Part shown: piece by piece, positions 45,309 to 55,793 of the stretch
Numbering within the stretch: position 1 is the stretch's first letter
Layout of the letters: each line of letters begins with the position of its first letter
Made by a program: the position numbers and the translations under genes
Origin: an uncultured Pelagibacteraceae bacterium
GTDB lineage: Bacteria; Pseudomonadota; Alphaproteobacteria; Pelagibacterales; Pelagibacteraceae
Length of the DNA stretch: 64,000 bases
Direction: 5' to 3'
Assembly: GCA_902521355.1 (NCBI GenBank)
Contig: CABYRT010000002.1
Span: 1 to 64,000 of the forward strand
The notes under the pieces: model-generated
The model's input: only the letters and a program-made list of their open reading frames with translations
Databases searched by the model: none
Told to the model about the DNA's origin: nothing

Positions 45309-45773
45309 TTATTGGGTTATTATATCTTTTGAGAGATTATTGAAAGAGTTTTTTGACAAAAAATAACTATATTTATCAAAATAATCAATAAAATAATCAA
45401 TATTTACAGCATCATTTGTATAAAATTTTAATATTTGTTTTTTTTCGTGTTTATTTTTTTTTTCCCAGTTATTAATTTTATCTATTATTGAAAATAGTAA
45501 ATTAACATATTCTTTCATCTTTTTATTTATAGTAGCATCTCCATAACCAATTTCACGTACTGAAAGTTCAATTTGTCGAACAAAATAATCAAAAAATTTT
45601 TGTAAATTATCTTTACTTTCAATGGATTTGTAAGTTTTTAATAAAAAACCCATATGAAAAAAAAGAATGATCATACGTTCATAAAAAGTATTTTTTTTTT
45701 CAATGTTATATAGTTTTTTATTTCTGGTTAGTTTGATTAAATTATTGTAAATATTTAAGTATATGTCGTTCAT
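45309..45773 (-). CDS. Ubiquinol-cytochrome c chaperone (CBP3-like)
   Basis: This 154-residue protein matches the Ubiq_cyt_C_chap family. The core has [54 protein letters not shown]. In mitochondria CBP3 assists cytochrome b assembly into complex III. It lies upstream of rpmF and divergent from bamE, with an 11-base overlap of the two starts. Confidence 0.85.
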   Translation of the reverse strand: MNDIYLNIYNNLIKLTRNKKLYNIEKKNTFYERMIILFFHMGFLLKTYKSIESKDNLQKFFDYFVRQIELSVREIGYGDATINKKMKEYVNLLFSIIDKINNWEKKNKHEKKQILKFYTNDAVNIDYFIDYFDKYSYFLSKNSFNNLSKDIITQ

Positions 45774-46230
45774 AAAATATATTTATTTTATCTTTTTTAT
45801 TATTATAATTAACTGCTCTGGAAATAAAGTAGCAAATTATCATGGTACAAAATCATTAGAAAAAAAATTTGATCAGATTAAAGTTAATTATACCAATAAA
45901 AATGATTTATTTTCCATTTTTGGACCACCTTCAACAGTAAGTGATTTTAATAAAAATAAATGGATATATTTTGAAAGAATAAAAACAAATCAATCTCTAG
46001 TAAAATTAGGAGCACAAAAAATCAAAAAAAATAACATTCTAATTGTTGAAATAAATGAAAATGGATTACTTAAAGAGAAGAAATTGTTAGATCTTAATAA
46101 TATGAATGATATTAAATATTTAAAAAATACAACAAACAAAGAATTTACAAAATCAGATACTATGCTTTACGGTGTATTCAGCTCATTAAGAGAAAAAATT
46201 AATGCACCGTTAAGAAATAGAAAAAAATAA
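45763..46230 (+). CDS. bamE: BamE/SmpA-OmlA family outer-membrane lipoprotein
   Basis: BamE is an accessory lipoprotein of the outer-membrane protein assembly complex. The 155-residue protein has a signal peptide with lipobox INC near residue 18, then TNKNDLFSIFGPPSTVSDFNKNKWIYFERI, the SmpA/OmlA core. It is convergent with hppA, with one base between them. Confidence 0.88.
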   Translation: MSFIKYIYFIFFIIIINCSGNKVANYHGTKSLEKKFDQIKVNYTNKNDLFSIFGPPSTVSDFNKNKWIYFERIKTNQSLVKLGAQKIKKNNILIVEINENGLLKEKKLLDLNNMNDIKYLKNTTNKEFTKSDTMLYGVFSSLREKINAPLRNRKK

Positions 46231-46231
46231 T

Positions 46232-48331
46232 CTATCCAGCTATCACAGCTAATAGTAAAAGTGCTACGATATTTGTAATTTTAATCATTGGATTTACTGC
46301 TGGTCCTGCTGTATCTTTATAAGGATCACCAACGGTATCACCTGTAACGGCAGCTTTATGAGCTTCTGATCCTTTGCCTCCAAATTTACCATCTTCAATA
46401 TACTTTTTAGCGTTATCCCATGCACCACCTCCAGCTGTCATAGATACAGCTACAAACAATCCAGTAATAATAACACCCAATAACATTGCACCCACTGATG
46501 ATAATGCTGCGACTTGACCACCAATTGGTAATATAATCAAATATAAAACTATAGGAGATAAAACTGGTAGTAATGATGGTATCACCATTTCTTTAATTGC
46601 TGCTTTTGTTAATAAATCTACAAGTTTTCCATAATCTGGTTTCGCTTTTCTTTTCATAATACCAGGAATTTTTTTAAACTGTCTTCTAACTTCTATAACA
46701 ACTGCACCCCCTGCTCTACCTACAGCTTGCATTCCCATAGAACCAAAAAGGTATGGCAACATTCCTCCAATTAATAAACCAACTACAACAAAAGGATTTG
46801 ATAAATCAAAAGTAACAACAATACCCTCTAATTTTGATCCTGCTTCTTTTGAAAAGTGTTTAATATCCTCTGTGTATGCAGCAAATAAAACTAACGCACC
46901 TAATCCAGCGGATCCAATTGCATACCCCTTAGTAACAGCTTTTGTCGTATTTCCCACAGCATCTAATGCATCGGTTGTCTTTCTAACATTTTTTGGTAAG
47001 TTTGACATCTCAGCTATACCACCAGCATTATCCGTTACTGGACCATATGCATCTAAAGCAACAACCATGCCTGCAAGAGCTAGCATCGTAGTTACAGCAA
47101 TTGCTATACCAAATAAACCAGCTATTGAATTAGTTAATAGAATTCCTGCTACAATTATTATTGCAGGAATTGCTGTCGCTTCCATTGATATGGCTAAACC
47201 TTGAATTACATTAGTACCATGCCCTGTAGTTGACGACTCCGCAACACTTTTTACAGGTCTATAATCTGTACCAGTGTAATATTCAGTTATCCAAATTAAC
47301 AATCCAGTAATAATTAAGCCTATAACACCACAATAATACAAGCTCATACCATTAAAAGAAACTCCGTTTACTGAATAATTTGTATCTAATCCTATAACAT
47401 AATCTGTTATTGGGTATAGAATAATTAATGATAAAACAGCTGTAGCAACAAAACCTTTGTATAATGCATTCATTATATTTTTTGATTGTCCAAGTTTTAC
47501 AAAAAAAGTACCTACTATAGATGTTAAAATACAAGCCGCACCAATACTTAATGGGTAAACCATCATATTCAAATCTGACACAAAGAAAATTGATGAAAGA
47601 ACCATAGTTGCAACAATAGTTACAGCATATGTTTCAAATAAATCTGCTGCCATACCTGCGCAATCTCCCACATTATCACCTACATTGTCTGCAATAACAG
47701 CTGGATTTCTAGGATCATCTTCTGGAATACCTGCCTCTACCTTTCCAACTAAATCTGCACCAACATCAGCACCTTTTGTAAAAATACCACCACCTAATCT
47801 TGCAAATATAGATATTAGAGAAGCACCAAAACCAAGAGCAACTAATGCATTTACAATTTCTCTTTCGTCAACACCAGCTGACAATAATATGTAGTAATAA
47901 ACTGCAATAGCTAATAATGCTAAACCAGCAACCAACATTCCTGTGATTGCTCCAGATTTAAATGCTATCGAAAGACCTTGGGATAAACCTTTTCTTGATG
48001 CCTCAGCTGTACGTACATTCGCTTGAACAGAAACTAACATACCAACATAACCTGCTATACCAGATAATGCTGCTCCTATTAAATAACCAATTCCTACTAA
48101 TAATGAAAAAGCAAAACTAATGATAACTAAAACAACAACTCCAACAATAGCAATTGTTTTATATTGTCTGTTTAAATATGCTTTTGCTCCAATTTGAATA
48201 GCAGAAGCAATTTCTTGCATCTTTGCATTTCCTGCACTCGCATTCAAAATTGAAGATCCTGTAACAAATCCATATATAATGGATAAAATTCCAGCAAAAA
48301 TTGTGTATAGTAAGATGATATCAACAGACAT
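46232..48331 (-). CDS. hppA: Proton-translocating membrane pyrophosphatase (K+-independent type)
   Basis: HppA couples pyrophosphate hydrolysis to proton pumping across the inner membrane. The 699-residue protein has about 16 spans and the substrate motifs [48 protein letters not shown] and [18 protein letters not shown]. The [19 protein letters not shown] segment has Lys where K+-dependent enzymes carry Ala, so it should work without potassium. It is typical of energy-saving marine bacteria. Confidence 0.95.
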   Translation of the reverse strand: MSVDIILLYTIFAGILSIIYGFVTGSSILNASAGNAKMQEIASAIQIGAKAYLNRQYKTIAIVGVVVLVIISFAFSLLVGIGYLIGAALSGIAGYVGMLVSVQANVRTAEASRKGLSQGLSIAFKSGAITGMLVAGLALLAIAVYYYILLSAGVDEREIVNALVALGFGASLISIFARLGGGIFTKGADVGADLVGKVEAGIPEDDPRNPAVIADNVGDNVGDCAGMAADLFETYAVTIVATMVLSSIFFVSDLNMMVYPLSIGAACILTSIVGTFFVKLGQSKNIMNALYKGFVATAVLSLIILYPITDYVIGLDTNYSVNGVSFNGMSLYYCGVIGLIITGLLIWITEYYTGTDYRPVKSVAESSTTGHGTNVIQGLAISMEATAIPAIIIVAGILLTNSIAGLFGIAIAVTTMLALAGMVVALDAYGPVTDNAGGIAEMSNLPKNVRKTTDALDAVGNTTKAVTKGYAIGSAGLGALVLFAAYTEDIKHFSKEAGSKLEGIVVTFDLSNPFVVVGLLIGGMLPYLFGSMGMQAVGRAGGAVVIEVRRQFKKIPGIMKRKAKPDYGKLVDLLTKAAIKEMVIPSLLPVLSPIVLYLIILPIGGQVAALSSVGAMLLGVIITGLFVAVSMTAGGGAWDNAKKYIEDGKFGGKGSEAHKAAVTGDTVGDPYKDTAGPAVNPMIKITNIVALLLLAVIAG

Positions 48332-48413
48332 ATAAATCCTTAAATAAGTGTTTTAGTTATTTTTTAAAATGCGCACATTACAAAAAAGATTATAAAAGGC
48401 AATATTTAACTTC

Positions 48414-49376
48414 TTAGAATATATGAGAATAACCCTGATATTTAAGGTATTTTATTGGAATTCTCCTATTATCTAATAAGTATTTTTTTGATTTAGTATT
48501 AATTTGCCCAATTATAGAAATTTTTTGATTCATTTTAGATGATAAAGTTTTTATGTATTTTCTCTTTGACTTAGAAGCTGTAAACAAAATTTGATAGTCA
48601 TCACCATTTAATAAATAGTCTAATTTCTTTAGTTTTTTGTTTTTAATTAATTGTTTTAAATAATTTGAAATGGGAATCCTTTCTATATCGATTAAATAAC
48701 CAAGTTTTTGTTTATTTATTAATTTATTCAGATCAATTACCAATCCATCTGAGACATCCATAGAACAGTTTGCAATTTTAAAAAGATGTAAACTAAACTT
48801 TATAGGTAGATTGGGTGAATAATATTTATCAATAAAATATTTTTTTTGATTTGGGTTTAAAATAATTTTCTTTTTTAAAGCTTTTAAACCAATGTGACTA
48901 TCACCTAAATTACCAGTTAAATAAATGTCATCTCCAATTTTTGCTTTATTTCTATAAACAATTTTATTTGAATATCCTAAAGATATAACTGTAAAACTTA
49001 GATTTTTTGAGTAAGTAGTATCACCACCAGATAATTTTATATTAAATTTACTTTGTTCATTGGATAAAGATTTGTTGATTAATGACATATTTTTTTTTGT
49101 AAAATGTTTTTTGTTACCTGAGCCAGCTAAAAAGAAATAATTTGGCTTTACCCCTTTAGCATAAATATCTGATATAGATGATCTTATTATTTTCCTTATA
49201 ACAAGATCTGGTTTATTGAAATTTAAAAAATGTATACCCTCATTATAAGTATCGACAGAAATAACTAATTTTTTATTTTTATCGAAAAAAACATCATCAT
49301 TTAAATTAAGCGAAGATGGATTATTTTTAGATAATTTTTTTAAATAACTATTTATTAAGAATTCTTCATTCATCAA
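48414..49376 (-). CDS. thiL: Thiamine-monophosphate kinase
   Basis: ThiL phosphorylates thiamine phosphate to the active cofactor. The 320-residue protein has LNDDVFFDKNKKLVISVDTYNEGIHF, SISDIYAKG, LSGGDTTYSK and the MDVSDGLVIDLNKL substrate block. It follows nusB with a four-base overlap, the common nusB-thiL order. Confidence 0.92.
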   Translation of the reverse strand: MMNEEFLINSYLKKLSKNNPSSLNLNDDVFFDKNKKLVISVDTYNEGIHFLNFNKPDLVIRKIIRSSISDIYAKGVKPNYFFLAGSGNKKHFTKKNMSLINKSLSNEQSKFNIKLSGGDTTYSKNLSFTVISLGYSNKIVYRNKAKIGDDIYLTGNLGDSHIGLKALKKKIILNPNQKKYFIDKYYSPNLPIKFSLHLFKIANCSMDVSDGLVIDLNKLINKQKLGYLIDIERIPISNYLKQLIKNKKLKKLDYLLNGDDYQILFTASKSKRKYIKTLSSKMNQKISIIGQINTKSKKYLLDNRRIPIKYLKYQGYSHIF

Positions 49377-49768
49377 TTTCTTAATTTCTTTGAAATTTTA
49401 TCAAGCAATGCATTTAAGTATTTTGTTTGTGATAAATCGATAAAGAAATTAGAGGCATTAAGGTATTCTTTAATAATTATCTTTGAAGATATTTTTGGTT
49501 TATACATTAATTCAAAAATCGCACTTTTAATTATTACTTGAAAAACTTTATCTAGTTTTGATATTTTTAAATCTTCATTTAAATGATTTATAATTTCCTC
49601 ATGAATTACATCATCTCTTTCAATTGTACCGTTGACCACATCTTTTATAAATTTTTTAAAACGATGTTTTGGAAAATTTAATTCTACTTCATTGTTATAA
49701 TACTTACTGTAAAGCTTCTGTATTATAATAACTCTTGGATTATTTTTTTTACTAAAATGAAGTGGCAT
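49373..49768 (-). CDS. nusB: Transcription antitermination factor NusB
   Basis: NusB binds boxA RNA with NusE in rRNA antitermination. The 131-residue helical protein has RVIIIQKLYSKYYN (the usual ARxxAxQALY region), IIKSAIFELMY and IIKEYLNASNFFIDLSQTKYLNALLDKI. It lies between ribH and thiL, the usual alphaproteobacterial order. Confidence 0.9.
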   Translation of the reverse strand: MPLHFSKKNNPRVIIIQKLYSKYYNNEVELNFPKHRFKKFIKDVVNGTIERDDVIHEEIINHLNEDLKISKLDKVFQVIIKSAIFELMYKPKISSKIIIKEYLNASNFFIDLSQTKYLNALLDKISKKLRN

Positions 49769-49769
49769 T

Positions 49770-50156
49770 CTATAAAGATAATATTGTTTTTACTGCGTTA
49801 GCTGCTTCTCTACCCTTTTTGCCACGTGCTATAGCTTGATTTTTATTTAAACAAGTAATTATTCCATTACCAACAGGTTTTTTTGAATCCACAGATATAT
49901 TCATAATTGCATCAGTCGTTGATTTAGATATAAAATCAAAATGAGGCGTTTGACCTTTAATTACACATCCAAGTGCAACAAAACCGTCATATTTTTTTAA
50001 ATTTTTAGATATAACTACGGGAATCTCAAATACTCCTGGAACAGAGATTACATTAATCTTTGCAAAATTCTTTAGTTCATTCTTAGCACTTTTAAGAAGA
50101 GCAGTTGAAATATCTTTGTAATAGTTTGCTTGTATAATTAATACTTTATTTTTCAT
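49770..50156 (-). CDS. ribH: 6,7-dimethyl-8-ribityllumazine synthase
   Basis: RibH condenses the pyrimidine and butanone phosphate precursors of riboflavin. The protein has 128 residues, slightly short. It has VPGVFEIPVVISK, FVALGCVIKGQTPHFDFIS with the catalytic His, PVGNGIITCLNKNQAIAR and a trimmed C terminus. It overlaps ribBA by four bases. Confidence 0.94.
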   Translation of the reverse strand: MKNKVLIIQANYYKDISTALLKSAKNELKNFAKINVISVPGVFEIPVVISKNLKKYDGFVALGCVIKGQTPHFDFISKSTTDAIMNISVDSKKPVGNGIITCLNKNQAIARGKKGREAANAVKTILSL

Positions 50157-51256
50157 TTTATTATTTCTTGTTTAATGATCTTGATACCATAACCATCCAA
50201 CCCAACAACCTTTTTTAGAGTTCTAGTAACTAATATCATTTTCTTTATTTTTAAGGATTTAATTATTTGAGCTCCAATACCATAGCTTTTTATTAATTGA
50301 TCCTTTTCCTTAGTTTTAGATTTTTTATCTTTAAATTCTTTAAGTGTTTGAGTAACAGATTTTAAATTTGGATCTCTTATAAAAATCATAACGCAATTGC
50401 TGTATTTTTTAAAATATTTTAAAGTTTTTTCAAATGAGTTAGGGAGTTTTTGATTAATTAGATAATTTTGAACTACATTAGATGAAATTACTCTAACTCT
50501 TGGTGATTTACTTTTATTAACTTTACCCTTAACTAATGCAAAATGCTCAGAACCATCAATTGAGTTCTCAAAAACATAAATTTTAAATTTTTGATTATTT
50601 AAATTAATTGTAGATGTTTTTTTTAATTTAATAAGATTTTCTTTTCTTAGTCTGTATGAAATTAAGTCTTCAATTTTTGCAATATGAAGTTTATGTTTAC
50701 TTGCAAATTTTAATAAGTCATCGCCTTTTGCCATCGAGCCATCTTCATTCATAATCTCACATATTACAGCAGCTGGAATTTTGTTGCCAAGTCTAGCTAT
50801 GTCGACAGATGCTTCGGTGTGACCCGCTCTAACAAGAACTCCTCCTTCTCGAGAAATAATTGGAAATACGTGACCAGGAGAAACTATTTCATTTTTTAAT
50901 ACATTTTTTTTTGTAGCAACTTTTATTGTTCGTGATCGGTCTTTAGCTGAAATGCCAGTAGTTATACCCTTCTTTGCCTCTATTGAAATGGTAAAGGCTG
51001 TTTGATTTCTCGATTGATTAACAGGAGCCATAAATGTTAGCCCAAGTTTATTTGCTTGATTTTTATTTAGTGTTAAACAAATTAAACCTCTGCCGTTTTT
51101 CGCCATAAAGTTAATTTTTTTAGAATTAACATCACTGGCATTAAATACTAAATCCCCCTCATTTTCTCGATTTTCATCGTCAACAAGAATATACATCCCT
51201 CCTTTTTTTGAGATAGAAATAATCTTTTCTATTGGGCTAAATTTATTTTTTATCAT
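50153..51256 (-). CDS. ribB: RibBA-type protein: active DHBP synthase fused to a degenerate RibA domain
   Basis: Residues 1-200 are a complete 3,4-dihydroxy-2-butanone 4-phosphate synthase with VDDENRENEGDLVFNA, GHVFPIISREGGVLVRAGHTEASVDIARLG and CEIMNEDGSMAKGDDLLKFA. Residues 210-367 match GTP cyclohydrolase II in outline but lack the zinc motif CLTGDVFGSxRCDC. This region instead runs LVKGKVNKSKSPRVRVISSN. The second half is therefore unlikely to open GTP. GTP cyclohydrolase II activity must come from another gene. It overlaps ribE and ribH. Confidence 0.9.
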   Translation of the reverse strand: MIKNKFSPIEKIISISKKGGMYILVDDENRENEGDLVFNASDVNSKKINFMAKNGRGLICLTLNKNQANKLGLTFMAPVNQSRNQTAFTISIEAKKGITTGISAKDRSRTIKVATKKNVLKNEIVSPGHVFPIISREGGVLVRAGHTEASVDIARLGNKIPAAVICEIMNEDGSMAKGDDLLKFASKHKLHIAKIEDLISYRLRKENLIKLKKTSTINLNNQKFKIYVFENSIDGSEHFALVKGKVNKSKSPRVRVISSNVVQNYLINQKLPNSFEKTLKYFKKYSNCVMIFIRDPNLKSVTQTLKEFKDKKSKTKEKDQLIKSYGIGAQIIKSLKIKKMILVTRTLKKVVGLDGYGIKIIKQEIIK

Positions 51257-51836
51257 TAATAAATTTTTTTACATATTTAGACAAAATATCAATTTCAATA
51301 TTCACTAAATCATTTTTTTTAATGTTTGCTAAATTTGTAAGTTTAAGTGTATGTGGAATAACCCAAATTTCAAATTTATTCTTCTTTATCTTGGCTATGG
51401 TTAAAGATACGCCATTTATCAAGATTGATGCTTTCTCAACTAAAAATTTATAAAATTTTTTATCAATACTGAATTCGTAAATTGTAGATTTATCTACATT
51501 TGTTAAATTTGTGACTTTACTTACTGTATCAACATGACCTTGACAAATATGACCTGAAATATTTTGTCCATACTTTAAAGGTAGTTCTAAATTAACATAA
51601 TCACCAACATTAGATTTCTTAAATTTTGATTTTCTAATAGTTTCATTTGATAAATAAAATTCAGATATGCCCATTTTATATGATATTAATGTTAAGCAGA
51701 CGCCGTCACAGGAAATAGATATACCTAATTGCTTATTAGTTAATTTTAATTTTGACTTGATAAAGATATTTATTCCTTTAGCTCTTTTGATAATATTTGT
51801 AATTTTACCTTTATTAAAAATTATTCCATTAAACAT
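51243..51836 (-). CDS. ribE: Riboflavin synthase alpha subunit
   Basis: RibE dismutates two lumazines into riboflavin. The 197-residue protein shows two lumazine-binding repeats: FNGIIFNKGKI.., ISCDGVCLTLISYKMG, and GHICQGHVDTVSKV.., ILINGVSLTIAKI. It overlaps ribBA by 14 bases and follows ribD with no gap. Confidence 0.94.
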   Translation of the reverse strand: MFNGIIFNKGKITNIIKRAKGINIFIKSKLKLTNKQLGISISCDGVCLTLISYKMGISEFYLSNETIRKSKFKKSNVGDYVNLELPLKYGQNISGHICQGHVDTVSKVTNLTNVDKSTIYEFSIDKKFYKFLVEKASILINGVSLTIAKIKKNKFEIWVIPHTLKLTNLANIKKNDLVNIEIDILSKYVKKFINDKK

Positions 51837-52931
51837 TTACTGATACCTAAAAAGTTTTTCTTTATCTAAAAAAGTATTAATTTGCGATCTTTTTTTAAAT
51901 TTTTTAGATAATAAATCAATAAATGAATTCATAGCAACTGAATTTTTTAAATTAATTTTATTATCAGCTTTGAATAAATAGAAATCATTTATTAAATTAT
52001 TGTTTAAAAAAGATTTTAAAAGATTAGGACCTGACTCAACTAATAAATTTGCATAACCTAAAGAGTATATTTTTTTTAAAATTGCATTTAAATCAAAACT
52101 ATTATTTTTTTTTTCCATAAAAATAAGTTTTGCGTTTTTATTTTTAAATTTATTAATCATATTTTTATCTTTTTTATTATGAAAAATATAAGTTTTATTT
52201 GTATTTAGTTTTAGCACATTAGAATTTATTTTAGTCTTCAAATCCTTATCAATAATAAATTTTACAGGTGAAAACTTTTCTAAACCTTGAATTCTACAAT
52301 TTAAATTAGGATTGTCAGAGTTAATAGTTTTATAAGATGTTAAAATTGCTTGATTTCTATATCTTAATAAATGAGATACTTTGTGAGAATGTTCGTTCGT
52401 AATTTTTTTTTTAAATAAATAAATTCTATAGTTTTTAGAAACAGCTAATTTTCCAGTAACATAAGGAATATCATTAAATTTTGAGAATTTATAATCTTTG
52501 TAAAATTGATTTGCCTCATTTTTAATTAAACCAATTTTAGTCAAAATATTATTTTTTTTTAAAACACTTTTAGTTTTTTTTGCTGTTCGTTTATCAAAAT
52601 CTTCAATCGAATAATTAACTAATTTAATTTTTTTTTTTATAATAATGTTTGTACATGGTGGTGTTTTTCCATAATGGATACAAGGTTCTAATGTTACATA
52701 CATATTTGAATTTTTGAAATTTATTTTATTATTTTTTAATGCTACTACTTCAGCATGAGGTCTACCGTTAATATCTGTCTTTCCGTAAGAAATGATTTCA
52801 TCTTTGTGTGTTACTACACATCCAACCGATGGATTTAGTCCTGTTAGTCCTTTATTTTGATTGGCAAGTTCTAGTGCCAATCTCATGAATGCTTTATTTT
52901 TTTTTGATGTTTTATCTTTTCTTAAAGACAT
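51837..52931 (-). CDS. ribD: Bifunctional riboflavin deaminase/reductase RibD
   Basis: RibD deaminates and then reduces the pyrimidine intermediate. The deaminase has [27 protein letters not shown] and the zinc site [12 protein letters not shown]. The reductase domain contains [14 protein letters not shown] and [15 protein letters not shown]. The track start adds 21 residues; the ATG at 52931 overlaps nrdR less and gives a usual N terminus. The C-terminal part is quite divergent. Confidence 0.9.
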   Translation of the reverse strand: MSLRKDKTSKKNKAFMRLALELANQNKGLTGLNPSVGCVVTHKDEIISYGKTDINGRPHAEVVALKNNKINFKNSNMYVTLEPCIHYGKTPPCTNIIIKKKIKLVNYSIEDFDKRTAKKTKSVLKKNNILTKIGLIKNEANQFYKDYKFSKFNDIPYVTGKLAVSKNYRIYLFKKKITNEHSHKVSHLLRYRNQAILTSYKTINSDNPNLNCRIQGLEKFSPVKFIIDKDLKTKINSNVLKLNTNKTYIFHNKKDKNMINKFKNKNAKLIFMEKKNNSFDLNAILKKIYSLGYANLLVESGPNLLKSFLNNNLINDFYLFKADNKINLKNSVAMNSFIDLLSKKFKKRSQINTFLDKEKLFRYQ

Positions 52932-53370
52932 CGATTTTATCAACAAATTGAACGAAGTCTTTTTCTTCTCTAAAATTTCTATATACTGATGCAAATCTTA
53001 CATAAGCAACCGGGTCCAATTCTTTTAATCCGTCCATTACCATAGTGCCTATTGTGTTAGAAGAAATTTCACTTTGACCAAATTCTTCTAGTGATCGTGA
53101 AATTTTAGAAATAAATTTTTCTACTGTTTCAGTATCAAGAGGTCTTTTTTTTAGAGCTACATAAATGGATTTAGACAGTTTATCTCTATCAAACGGTGAT
53201 TTTCTTCCATTTTTTTTTACAATTGTTAGTTCGCGAAATTGAACTCTTTCAAATGTAGTAAATCTCTGTCCACAACTACAAAGCCTCCTTCTTCTTATAG
53301 CTGTTCCGTCTTCAGTAGGTCTAGAATCTACAACTGAAGTTTCACCTTTTTTATCACAGGGACAAATCAT
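52912..53370 (-). CDS. nrdR: NrdR transcriptional repressor with shortened zinc knuckles
   Basis: NrdR senses ATP/dATP and represses ribonucleotide reductase genes. The 152-residue protein keeps [17 protein letters not shown] and the ATP-cone [25 protein letters not shown]. Its zinc knuckles read CPC (usual CPxC) and CSC (usual CxxC), one residue shorter in each. It lies in the normal glyA-nrdR-ribD order. Confidence 0.92.
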   Translation of the reverse strand: MICPCDKKGETSVVDSRPTEDGTAIRRRRLCSCGQRFTTFERVQFRELTIVKKNGRKSPFDRDKLSKSIYVALKKRPLDTETVEKFISKISRSLEEFGQSEISSNTIGTMVMDGLKELDPVAYVRFASVYRNFREEKDFVQFVDKIDVFKKR

Positions 53371-53376
53371 AATTCA

Positions 53377-54687
53377 TTATCCCAAATTTTTATAAATTGG
53401 GAAATTTGAACATAAATCAACAACTTCTTTTCTTACCTCGTCTTCTATTTTTTTATTATCGTCAGGGTTTGATGACAAACCTTTAATTACTTTAGTAATT
53501 AGTTCACCAACAATTTTAAATTCATTTAAACCAAAACCTCTAGTAGTTGCAGCCTGAGATCCTAATCTTATACCAGAAGTTACCATTGGACTTTCTGTAT
53601 CAAAAGGAATACCATTTTTATTACATGTTATATTGGCTCTTGATAAACTTTCAGCAGCAGCATTACCTTTGACACCAAAGGGTCTTAAATCTACCAACAT
53701 TAAATGAGTATCAGTACCTCCAGAATAAATCTTAAATCCATTTGTTTTTAATGTTTCTGCGAGAATTTTTGCATTAGCTAAAACATTAGATATATATTCT
53801 TTGAAAGAAGGTTCTAATGCTTCTTTAAATCCAACAGCTTTCGCTGCTATTATGTGCATCAGAGGGCCACCCTGATAACCAGGAAATACAGCTGTATTAA
53901 TTTTTTTATAAATATCTTCGTGATTTGTTAAAATAATTCCACCTCTGGCACTTCTAAAAACTTTATGAGTTGTAGATGTAACGACATGAGCATGATCAAC
54001 AGGATTTGGATAACCTTTACCAGCAACAAGACCTGAAAAGTGAGCCATATCTACCATAAAGAATGCTCCAACCTTATCAGCAATTTCTCTAAATCTTTTA
54101 AAATCAATAACCCTAGAATATGCGCTACCTCCAGCAATTATAAGTTTAGGTTTATTTTCAATTGCTAATCTTTCAACTTCATCATAGTCAATTAATTCAG
54201 AGGTTTTATCTACATCATAGCTTATTGCATTAAACCATTTGCCTGACATCGCAATTTTAAGACCATGAGTAATATGGCCACCAGAATTTAAACTCATTCC
54301 CATAAAAGTATCACCTGGCTTTAATAATGCTAAAAACACTGCTCCGTTAGCTTGCGCGCCAGAATGAGGTTGTGAATTCGCAAATTTACAATCAAAGAGT
54401 TTTTTTAATCTATCGTTAGCAAGTGACTCGGCAACATCAACATGTTCACAACCGTTATAATATCTTTTACCTGGGTAACCTTCGGCATACTTATTTGTTA
54501 GCACTGAACCTTGTGCCTCTAAAACAGCTTGTGAAACAATGTTTTCTGATGCGATTAATTCGATATGATTTTGTTGTCTGATTAATTCTTTATTTACTGC
54601 ATCAAATATTTCTGGATCAGCTTCAGACAATTTTTTTTCAAAAAAGTTTTCATATTGAGTGTTTAAATATTTTTTTTCACTAGACAT
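53377..54687 (-). CDS. glyA: Serine hydroxymethyltransferase
   Basis: GlyA interconverts serine and glycine with tetrahydrofolate and PLP, a main source of one-carbon units. The 436-residue protein has [37 protein letters not shown], the PLP lysine in [16 protein letters not shown], and [14 protein letters not shown]. It lies between rpiB and nrdR with short gaps. Confidence 0.97.
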   Translation of the reverse strand: MSSEKKYLNTQYENFFEKKLSEADPEIFDAVNKELIRQQNHIELIASENIVSQAVLEAQGSVLTNKYAEGYPGKRYYNGCEHVDVAESLANDRLKKLFDCKFANSQPHSGAQANGAVFLALLKPGDTFMGMSLNSGGHITHGLKIAMSGKWFNAISYDVDKTSELIDYDEVERLAIENKPKLIIAGGSAYSRVIDFKRFREIADKVGAFFMVDMAHFSGLVAGKGYPNPVDHAHVVTSTTHKVFRSARGGIILTNHEDIYKKINTAVFPGYQGGPLMHIIAAKAVGFKEALEPSFKEYISNVLANAKILAETLKTNGFKIYSGGTDTHLMLVDLRPFGVKGNAAAESLSRANITCNKNGIPFDTESPMVTSGIRLGSQAATTRGFGLNEFKIVGELITKVIKGLSSNPDDNKKIEDEVRKEVVDLCSNFPIYKNLG

Positions 54688-54695
54688 TTATTTAC

Positions 54696-55121
54696 CTATA
54701 TTTTTTTAATTCTTTTTATATGTCTACCGCCTTCAAACTCAGTTTTTAGAAAGCTCTCAACACATTTTAAGGCAACTGTTTTTTTAATAAGCCTTTCTCC
54801 TAATGTTATAACATTTGCATCATTATGCAATCGCGATAATTTGGCATTTTTTACTGAATAGCATAAAGCTGCGCGTATTCCCTTATTTTTGTTTGCAGCA
54901 ATAGACATTCCTACTCCTGAACCACAAACAAGTATTCCTACATGTTTCTTATTTTTCGCCACTTGTTTACAAAGTTTATGAGCAAAATCAGGGTAATCAA
55001 CGGACTTCTTATTTTGTTTTGGTCCCAGATCTTTTATTGGATAATTTTTATTAAAGTATTTTAAAATATTCTTTTTTAAATTAAATCCACCATGATCTGA
55101 AGCAATAAAAATTTTTTTCAA
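54696..55121 (-). CDS. rpiB: Ribose-5-phosphate isomerase B
   Basis: RpiB interconverts ribose 5-phosphate and ribulose 5-phosphate. The 141-residue protein has IASDHGGFNLKKNI, VDYPDFAHKLC, the catalytic cysteine in GILVCGSGVGMSIAANK, and HNDANVITLGERLI. It is next to glyA, the usual alphaproteobacterial pairing. Confidence 0.95.
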   Translation of the reverse strand: MKKIFIASDHGGFNLKKNILKYFNKNYPIKDLGPKQNKKSVDYPDFAHKLCKQVAKNKKHVGILVCGSGVGMSIAANKNKGIRAALCYSVKNAKLSRLHNDANVITLGERLIKKTVALKCVESFLKTEFEGGRHIKRIKKI

Positions 55122-55122
55122 T

Positions 55123-55713
55123 TTAATTAAATTTGTAATTTAAAACACAAGCAACAAGGTGAACTCTATTTTCTTCACCCCCATTAAATGCATTGTGATA
55201 TTTAGTATTATTAGTAATCCAAACAGAGCCATCTGCTGGCATATGTTTTGCAACATTATCAACGACCATTATTGCTCCGGGATTTGTGTATATAGGTATA
55301 TGAAGCCTTGGCTCAGGATCTCTATGCCAACTCAATGTTGATCTTGGCTCTTTAAGAAGAAGTCTCATCCTACCTAATTTATACTTTTTTGTTAATTGAT
55401 CATAAACTTCTTTGAAATAAGTATTTTTAAAATCGTCAACAAATTCTGTGTATTTATGTTCATCAATTTTACTTTCCCTCTGTACCTCAACACCTGTACT
55501 ATCTGGCTTAGTCCAATAAATGCCTCTTACATTATTTCCTTTAACAGAATCTGGATCACCTGGAATTTGATTTAAAGGTATGCCAGCGAAGTGAGGTATT
55601 CCAAGACTTGTATCAAAACCTTTTATTTTTAATACTTCATCGCAAGCTTGTTTTAATTTTATGATATCAAATTTTACATCTTGTTTTTGAAAATCATTGA
55701 ATAATTGTGACAT
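55123..55713 (-). CDS. Aspartyl/asparaginyl beta-hydroxylase-like dioxygenase
   Basis: This 196-residue cupin-fold protein has LSWHRDPEPRLHIPIYTNPG, giving the iron-binding HxD pair, and later WITNNTKYHNAFNGGEENRVHLVACVL, giving the distal His and the 2-oxoglutarate-binding Arg. These place it in the iron/2-oxoglutarate-dependent Asp/Asn beta-hydroxylase group. The substrate is unknown. It is divergent from hemB across 70 bp that include a Fur-type palindrome. Confidence 0.82.
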   Translation of the reverse strand: MSQLFNDFQKQDVKFDIIKLKQACDEVLKIKGFDTSLGIPHFAGIPLNQIPGDPDSVKGNNVRGIYWTKPDSTGVEVQRESKIDEHKYTEFVDDFKNTYFKEVYDQLTKKYKLGRMRLLLKEPRSTLSWHRDPEPRLHIPIYTNPGAIMVVDNVAKHMPADGSVWITNNTKYHNAFNGGEENRVHLVACVLNYKFN

Positions 55714-55778
55714 CGGTGCTCTACTATCTTATAGACTATTATATTAAATATTACTATTGTCGCATCATAAAAATTAAT

Positions 55779-55793
55779 TGATAATGATTATCA
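55779..55793. promoter_or_regulatory. Perfect 7-1-7 Fur-type palindrome over the hemB start
   Basis: TGATAATGATTATCA matches the 7-1-7 inverted repeat TGATAAT-N-ATTATCA described for Fur-family sites without a mismatch. It covers the hemB ATG, so binding would block initiation. Confidence 0.6.
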
